A stretch of DNA of 61,118 bases from Actinomycetes bacterium (lineage in GTDB: Bacteria; Actinomycetota; Acidimicrobiia; Acidimicrobiales; RAAP-2), in contig JAKADK010000008.1 of the NCBI GenBank assembly GCA_021820665.1, positions 1-61,118 on the forward strand. The letters are read 5' to 3'. This document shows, piece by piece, positions 55,975-61,118 of this stretch (positions are counted from its first letter, which is position 1; every line of letters starts with the position of its first letter). The translations under genes were made by a program, and so were the position numbers. The notes under the pieces were generated by a model. The model was given only the letters and a program-made list of their open reading frames with translations. It had not been told where the DNA came from and made no database searches.

Positions 55975-57153
55975 TCAGCGGGTCACACCGATGGCCATGG
56001 ACGACGCACCCGAGCACACACCGATCGGCGCCCCGTAGGCGTGGGTGGTGATGTCGAAGGGGACCAGCGCGTCGAACCCGTCGACGACGTAGGCCGTTTT
56101 CCCGCCGGGCGCCAGCACCATGTCGGTCGGGTGTTGCACGCCGGAGGCCGCCGTCCCCGACCGGGCAGGGATCCGGTACGGCGGCGCTGGCGCCAGGGTC
56201 GCCGCCGGCGCCTCGGTGATCCAGTCGTTGGCGGCATCCAGCACGAACAGGTTGCGTCCGGACGGGCCGACGACGATCGCAGCCGGAGCGGCAATGCCGT
56301 AGGCGTCGAAGTTCCCCGACGGCCCGAGGGCTCCGGTGGCCACGTCGATCGATTGGATACGACCACCGAAATTCGCACCCCCCTGGCCGATCACGTAGAC
56401 GGTTCCCCCATCCGGCGAGACGGCGATCCCATGGGGACCGTCCACCGACGAGACGGTCAGCCCGGTCGAGATGTGAGCGCCGACCACGTCCCGGGAGAGG
56501 TCGATGGGATAGACCCCGTCGGCTGCCAGTACGTAGAGCACGGTGCCAGACGGGTTCAACGCCATGCCGTAGATCTGATGGTGGGAGCCGAGTTGGATCG
56601 GCGTGCCGACACGCAGCGTCGAGGCGCTGATGGGCACGACCTCGGTGCCCGAGGCGGCGAAGATCGTGGCCCCGTTCGCCGTGACCACGATGGCCCTCGT
56701 CCCACCATGACCCGGGATGCGGACAGGACGTCCCGGTTCCTGGGTGGCAAGGTCGACCGGGATGACCACGGCGCCTCCACCCGCCGCCGTTCCCTCCCGG
56801 CGCGCGGCACTGGCGTCACCCGTGCCGTCGGTGGCGACGACATAGGCCCACTTCCCGTCCGGGGCCGTGGCGATGGCGGTATTGCCGAGGACCGGGCTGC
56901 CGGTGACCGGGAGATCGATGGGCGGCTCGGCCAGACCGGTGGAGAGCTGCACTGGGCTCACCTTGGTGGGGCAGACCACGTACCCGACGGCGCCGGGCGG
57001 AGCCAGGGGGGGTCCGGCAATGGGCGGCGGTGCCGGCGAAGAAAAGATCGTGCATCCGCCGAGGAGAACCCCGATCGCGAGGGCGAAGACCACCGGTGAC
57101 CATGCTTGCCGCCACGCCGCCGGGCAGCCCCTCCACCCCGATCGTCTACCCAT
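55975..57153 (-). CDS. Beta-propeller lipoprotein (YncE/lactonase-like)
   Basis: 392 residues. The signal ends in a lipobox (LLGGC), so it is lipid-anchored outside. The rest consists of repeating seven-bladed propeller strands (PDGKWAYVVATDGTG, NPSGTVLYVLAADGVYPID, SPDGGTVYVIGQGG, GPSGRNLFVLDA, APGGKTAYVVDGFD). Such proteins are exported with unknown ligands. ATG 57153 is used; a GTG two codons up is possible. Confidence 0.85.
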   Translation of the reverse strand: MGRRSGWRGCPAAWRQAWSPVVFALAIGVLLGGCTIFSSPAPPPIAGPPLAPPGAVGYVVCPTKVSPVQLSTGLAEPPIDLPVTGSPVLGNTAIATAPDGKWAYVVATDGTGDASAARREGTAAGGGAVVIPVDLATQEPGRPVRIPGHGGTRAIVVTANGATIFAASGTEVVPISASTLRVGTPIQLGSHHQIYGMALNPSGTVLYVLAADGVYPIDLSRDVVGAHISTGLTVSSVDGPHGIAVSPDGGTVYVIGQGGANFGGRIQSIDVATGALGPSGNFDAYGIAAPAAIVVGPSGRNLFVLDAANDWITEAPAATLAPAPPYRIPARSGTAASGVQHPTDMVLAPGGKTAYVVDGFDALVPFDITTHAYGAPIGVCSGASSMAIGVTR

Positions 57154-57276
57154 TCTCACCGACGATAGCGATCGATCATTCCTGGGCCGCGGAGCGGGCC
57201 CGCTCCCAGCAGACGAGGCGGGCGGCGCCCGGCGCTCCGGGCCCGGACTGTCGGCCCGTGCCATCAGGACGGACCA

Positions 57277-57864
57277 TCAGGACGGACCATCGGGCCTGCG
57301 GAGCGACGCCAGGGATCCGGCCCACCGAGCCAGCTCGTCGAGCATGGCGGTGGCGCCCTCCTCCATCGCGGTGTCTGGCTGGAACCGGCCGTCGTCCCCG
57401 ATACGTTGAGCCACGAACGGGATCGACACGGCCTCGGGGATGGGCATCATCTTCACCGTGGTGACCACCTGCTTGAGCATCTGGGCTGCCCGGGTACCGC
57501 CGGAGACGCCACCGTAGCTGACGAGACCGACCGGCTTGTACCGCCACTCCCGGTGGAGGTAGTCGATGGCGTTCTTCAGCGGTGCCGTGTAGCCGTAGTT
57601 GTACTCGGGGTGGACGAAGACGAACGCGTCGGCAGCGTCCACGGTCCCGCTCCACGCCACGGTGTGCGGCTTGGTGTACCGACCCAGGACGGGGTGGTTC
57701 GGCTCGTCCATCATGGGCAGGTCGATGGCGGCAAGGTCGGCGATCTCCACGTCGAAGCCACCGTGGTCCGTGGCGCGTCGGGTGAACCAGTCGGCCACTA
57801 CAGGGCCGACCCGGCCCGGTCGGGTGCTGGCGACGACGATCAGCAGCTTCGGCGTGGTTTGCAT
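57277..57864 (-). CDS. NADPH-dependent FMN reductase / flavodoxin-like oxidoreductase
   Basis: 195 residues. FMN-binding loop VVASTRPGRVGPVVADW at the N-terminus, then FVHPEYNYGYTAPLKNAIDYL (flavin contact and dimer motif) and SYGGVSGGTRA. It belongs to the azoreductase/quinone reductase group and probably reduces quinones or flavin with NADPH. A 13-bp direct repeat follows the stop. Confidence 0.93.
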   Translation of the reverse strand: MQTTPKLLIVVASTRPGRVGPVVADWFTRRATDHGGFDVEIADLAAIDLPMMDEPNHPVLGRYTKPHTVAWSGTVDAADAFVFVHPEYNYGYTAPLKNAIDYLHREWRYKPVGLVSYGGVSGGTRAAQMLKQVVTTVKMMPIPEAVSIPFVAQRIGDDGRFQPDTAMEEGATAMLDELARWAGSLASLRRPDGPS

Positions 57865-57953
57865 CGCAGGGAGCCTACCGACCGGCGGTCCGCCGCTCGC
57901 CGGACGCCCACGGCTCACCGCCATCGGTCACCGTCCCGCCCGAGCCCACCGCC

Positions 57954-60053
57954 TCACAGCCCGAGCTGCGCCTTCAGCGACGCGAACCGGTCGACGCCGT
58001 TCTCCGAAGCGGCCATGGGTTGGTCCATGGGGTCGACCAGGTCCGTGGGAATCTCGTCGAGGAACCGGCTGCGCTCCGGACGCCGGACCTGGTCGAGCAC
58101 GCGGCGCTGCCGGGCGTGGGACAGGTAGAGGCTCCGGCGGGCCCGCGTGATGGCTACGTAGGCGAGCCGGCGCTCCTCCTCCAGCTCGGCGCCCTCCGTG
58201 CACCGCCGGTCGGGAAAGACGCCCTCCTCCATCGCCGGGACGAAGACATGGGGGAACTCGAGGCCCTTCGAGGCATGGATCGTCATGAGGAGAACCCGGG
58301 AGCCGTCGTCGTCGTCGTCGTCCGCCGTGACCAGACTGGCCAGGTCCACGACGTCCTCGATGGAAGCGTGGTCCGAGGCGATGGAACGGAATTGCTCCAC
58401 GCTCTCCTCCCGGTACTGCACCTCCTCTGCGTCCCGGGCCCCGGCAACGAGCTCCCGGAGGTAGGCCCCGTCGGCGAGCACGACATCGAGCGCAGCGGCG
58501 GGGCCCCCCGTGGCCGCCGCCGCCATCGCGGCGTCGAGCAGTGCCACGAAGGCATCGAGGCCCTCCCGGGCCAGGTTCGGGAGGTCCTCGATCTCGTGCC
58601 GCCGGTCGAGCACCAGGCCGAGGCTCAGGGAATAGGAGCGGGCGAAGCTCCGGACCTTCTTGATGCTGGCATCGCCGACGGCCCGCTTCGGCACGTTCAC
58701 GCACCGCCGGAAGGAGAGCTCGTCGTCACGGTTGACGACCATCCGCAAGTAGGCGAGCAGGTCCTTGACCTCGCGCCGCTCGAAGAACGGGGTGCCACCG
58801 ACGGTCCGGCACGGGATGGCCCGGCGGACCAGCTCTGCTTCGATGGGACGGGCCACCGCCTTCGCCCGGCACAGGACGGCGATGTCGCCAGGCCTTGCCC
58901 CCCTCCTCAGGAGGCCTTCGGTCTGGTCGGCGATCCACGCCGCTTCGTCGCCGTCGTCGTCGGCCTCACGTACGCAGATCTGCCGGCCGACTCCGGCGTC
59001 GGTCCACAGGTTCTTCTCGGGACGGAGCTCGTTGTTGGCGATCACGGCGTTGGCGGCGTCGAGGATGGTGCCAGTGGAGCGGTAGTTCCGGTCCAGCACG
59101 ATGGTCCGCGTCCCAGGGAACGTCTCGGCGAAGTGCAGGATGTTCCCGACGTCGGCGGCCCGGAATCCGTAGATGGACTGGTCTCCATCCCCCACGCAAC
59201 ACAGGTTCCGGTGGCGCGCCACGAGGAGCTCCACCAGCGCGCTCTGGGCTCGATTGGTGTCCTGGTACTCGTCGACGAGGACCGTGTCGAACCGCTCCTG
59301 GTAGTGAGCGAGGACGTCGGGATGGTCCCGCAGCAGGGTCACGGTGTCGAACAGCAGGTCGTCGAAGTCGACGCTCCCGCCGCGCCGCAGGCGTTGCTGG
59401 TACTCGGCGTAGATGCGGGCACGGGCCGACCCCCGGGCGTCGTCCGTCTCCACCACCAACTGGCGGGGACCGACGAGGCGGTTCTTCGCCGCGCTGATGA
59501 GCGCCTTCGTCCCTCCCACAGACAGCTGCTTGGCATCGAAGCCAAGATCGTCGGTGACGTCACGGAGCAGGCGTCGGCAGTCGTCCTCCTGGAGGATCGT
59601 GAAGCTCCGGGGCAGCCCGACCCGGTCGGCATAGGGCCGGAGCATCCGGGCGCAGGCCGAATGGAACGTCGAGACCCACATGTCGTCGGCCACGGGGCCG
59701 AGGGACGACGCCAGCCGGCGCTTCATCTCCCTGGCCGCCTTGTTCGTGAAGGTGATGGCCAGGATCCGCTCCGGGTCCATCCCCCGCTCGGCGATGAGGT
59801 AGCCGATCCGGTTGGTGAGCACGGTGGTCTTCCCGGAGCCTGCGCCGGCCACCACCAGGAGCGGTCCGTCACCGTGCACGACCGCCTCCCGCTGGGCCGG
59901 GTTCAGGCCTTCCAGGAAGCGGGCCGGGTCGAGTGGTCGCCCCCGGGAGGGCGCCGACGTCCGGTGTCCCGACCTGCCGCCGGCTCCCTCCCGCTCCACC
60001 GCGTTCCTGACCGGCCGTCGGGCTCCGGCATGGTCGGTGGGTCGGTCAGGCAT
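57954..60053 (-). CDS. UvrD/PcrA-type ATP-dependent DNA helicase
   Basis: 699 residues, superfamily 1A. Motifs in order: LNPAQREAV (Q), [10 protein letters not shown] (Walker A), [30 protein letters not shown] (Walker B), [31 protein letters not shown] and [12 protein letters not shown]. It ends soon after motif VI, shorter than typical PcrA (about 730-780), so the C-terminal Tudor/RNA-polymerase-contact region seems reduced. TAGGGT, 8 bases before the ATG, suggests a leaderless mRNA. Confidence 0.94.
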   Translation of the reverse strand: MPDRPTDHAGARRPVRNAVEREGAGGRSGHRTSAPSRGRPLDPARFLEGLNPAQREAVVHGDGPLLVVAGAGSGKTTVLTNRIGYLIAERGMDPERILAITFTNKAAREMKRRLASSLGPVADDMWVSTFHSACARMLRPYADRVGLPRSFTILQEDDCRRLLRDVTDDLGFDAKQLSVGGTKALISAAKNRLVGPRQLVVETDDARGSARARIYAEYQQRLRRGGSVDFDDLLFDTVTLLRDHPDVLAHYQERFDTVLVDEYQDTNRAQSALVELLVARHRNLCCVGDGDQSIYGFRAADVGNILHFAETFPGTRTIVLDRNYRSTGTILDAANAVIANNELRPEKNLWTDAGVGRQICVREADDDGDEAAWIADQTEGLLRRGARPGDIAVLCRAKAVARPIEAELVRRAIPCRTVGGTPFFERREVKDLLAYLRMVVNRDDELSFRRCVNVPKRAVGDASIKKVRSFARSYSLSLGLVLDRRHEIEDLPNLAREGLDAFVALLDAAMAAAATGGPAAALDVVLADGAYLRELVAGARDAEEVQYREESVEQFRSIASDHASIEDVVDLASLVTADDDDDDGSRVLLMTIHASKGLEFPHVFVPAMEEGVFPDRRCTEGAELEEERRLAYVAITRARRSLYLSHARQRRVLDQVRRPERSRFLDEIPTDLVDPMDQPMAASENGVDRFASLKAQLGL

Positions 60054-60312
60054 GGCCGCACACCCTACCGGGTGGGTGTCCGATGCTACGCTCTCCCGGT
60101 CGCAGCACAGGGCCGGACCGCGGGCGGGCAGGAGCCTCGCCCGTCGCGTGGCGGTCGGGTCGGAGCAGGTCCGAACGGGTCGGAGCAGGTCCGAGCGCCG
60201 CTACCGCACTGGGGGTGGGCCGGGTCGTGCTCCGTCACTGGGGCGCGACTGGCAGCGGACCGGTACGCCACCGGGAAGGGACAGCTCGGTCGACGATGGG
60301 AGGGCCGGAACG

Positions 60313-61118
60313 ATGACCGGTAGCCGGTCCGCAGACGGGGTCGTCCGGCGAGGACGCGGCATCCGACGCGGCATCCACCGGCCCCGAGCGGGGCGGGGTG
60401 CTCGGGGGCTCTCGAGGGTCGGGGTCGGGGTCGTCGCCATCCTCGCCGTCGCCGCCGTGAACGTCGGGTCGTCGGTGTGGACGGCTCCTGGCGTCGCTGC
60501 TGCGCCTGCTGGATCCTCTGGATCCTCTGGACCCGCTCCGGGTGACGGTCCTCGCACCAACGCTGGGTTACCCTCTCTCGCGCCGGCCGCGACGCCGGCG
60601 GGAGTCCCCGGCGCTCACCAGTTCTCCCTCGCGCCGCCCTCTGCGTCCGTACCGCCCTCACCGCCGATGCACCCGTTCGTCATCACTCGAGGAGCGTCGA
60701 CCCCCGGCACCGACCACCCGGTGGCCGGCTCGGCACCGGACGGGCCCACCGGCGCGGCTCCCACGAACCCCCCCGCGAACCCCCCCACGGCCGCAGCCAC
60801 CGACACGGCCCGAGCCACCGACACGGCCGGAGCCGCTTCGGGAGCCGCCCCCCAAGGCCTCGGATACCACGAGGTGGCCTCCGACGGCGGGATCTTCTCC
60901 TTCGGGGACGCCCAGTTCTACGGGTCGATGGGTGGGACCCCACTCAACAAGCCCATCGTGGGCATGGCCTCCACCCCGGACGGGAAGGGCTACTGGGAGG
61001 TGGCCTCAGACGGGGGGATCTTCTCCTTCGGCAACGCCGCCTTCTACGGGTCGATGGGTGGGACCCCACTCAACAAGCCCATCGTGGGCATGGCCTCCAC
61101 GCCCCCCCTTCCCTTGGC
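60313..61118 (+). CDS. Exported repeat protein with 42-residue [15 protein letters not shown] units (partial)
   Basis: The frame is open from ATG 60313 to the window end. GGAGGG lies about 10 bases before the ATG. A basic N-terminus and one hydrophobic segment (VGVVAIAVAAVN-like, about 43-58) suggest a signal or anchor, followed by about 130 residues rich in Pro, Ala, Thr and Gly. Then [20 protein letters not shown] begins a 42-residue unit that repeats with near-identical DNA 126 bases on. Such arrays are common in acidimicrobial exported proteins and look like beta-propeller or beta-helix repeats. Function unknown; the C-terminus is missing. Confidence 0.8.
   Translation, partial: MTGSRSADGVVRRGRGIRRGIHRPRAGRGARGLSRVGVGVVAILAVAAVNVGSSVWTAPGVAAAPAGSSGSSGPAPGDGPRTNAGLPSLAPAATPAGVPGAHQFSLAPPSASVPPSPPMHPFVITRGASTPGTDHPVAGSAPDGPTGAAPTNPPANPPTAAATDTARATDTAGAASGAAPQGLGYHEVASDGGIFSFGDAQFYGSMGGTPLNKPIVGMASTPDGKGYWEVASDGGIFSFGNAAFYGSMGGTPLNKPIVGMASTPPLPL
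60871..61113. repeat. 126-bp coding repeat, nearly two copies before the window end
   Basis: Copies begin at 60871 and 60997. From the FYGSM codons to the MAST codons they are identical. The final ~15 bases (CCCCCCCTTCCCTTGGC) no longer follow the repeat, which may mark poor sequence at a contig edge. Confidence 0.85.

Overview
The window is a high-GC (about 70%) actinobacterial chromosome segment. Its markers are a WhiB1-like regulator beside a PdtaS-type kinase, a Get3/ArsA-like ATPase pair resembling mycobacterial BagAB, DUF3107 and DUF3090 proteins, an F420-dehydrogenase-type FrhB protein and many leaderless genes. The 42-residue 'GIFSF...FYGSMGG' exported repeats at the right edge are, as I recall, typical of the class Acidimicrobiia. 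I therefore infer an acidimicrobial relative, without database confirmation. I see no rRNA, tRNA, CRISPR array, prophage or insertion sequence.

Layout. 1-5.2 kb: end of an alcohol dehydrogenase, then (minus) a DEAD-box helicase, PIG-L deacetylase and glutamine amidotransferase run, and thiC under a TPP riboswitch. 5.4-12 kb: BCP peroxiredoxin, Fpg/Nei glycosylase, FrhB-like flavoprotein, a three-gene cluster of obscure function (histidine phosphatase, DUF3090, SCO1664-type kinase-like protein) and a Tat-exported phospholipase C-like lipoprotein. 12-16.7 kb: exported protein, response regulator and histidine kinase operon, a quinone/alkenal-type reductase and a COG4315 lipoprotein. 16.8-25 kb: etfBA, GDPD, whiB1 with a perfect CRP-type site, pdtaS, PHP phosphatase, the ArsA-like pair and a DUF3107 protein.

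25-29.6 kb: dGTPase-like protein, then an iron-sulfur locus in which an Mrp carrier with a His/Asp repeat linker diverges from a SufR-like regulator followed by a cysteine-desulfurase homologue that lacks the PLP lysine. 29.6-38 kb: a compact, translationally coupled System I cytochrome c maturation operon (ccmABCDEFG and a ccmH-TPR fusion) plus ccdA. 38-41.3 kb: gmd, a glycosyltransferase and a TetR regulator preceded by five 17-bp repeats.

41.3-46.3 kb is the most interesting part. A SigK-like sigma factor and RskA-like anti-sigma factor sit next to a cupredoxin lipoprotein, two exported ferritin-like proteins and a diiron ferritin-fold protein. Four promoter-like sequences of the form NCATCC-N15/16-(C/T)CGAAN lie before all four transcription units, so I propose an autoregulated sigma-K-type regulon with a metal/redox envelope output.

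46.4-61.1 kb: YwaF-family and DUF4395 membrane proteins, a low-molecular-weight phosphatase, acyl-CoA dehydrogenase with a candidate operator, cold shock protein, divergent cysS/valS sharing a symmetric -10, a pirin, a beta-propeller lipoprotein, an FMN reductase, a UvrD/PcrA helicase, and a repeat protein running off the end. Short tandem repeats of 9, 15 or 17 bp recur throughout, inside and outside genes.
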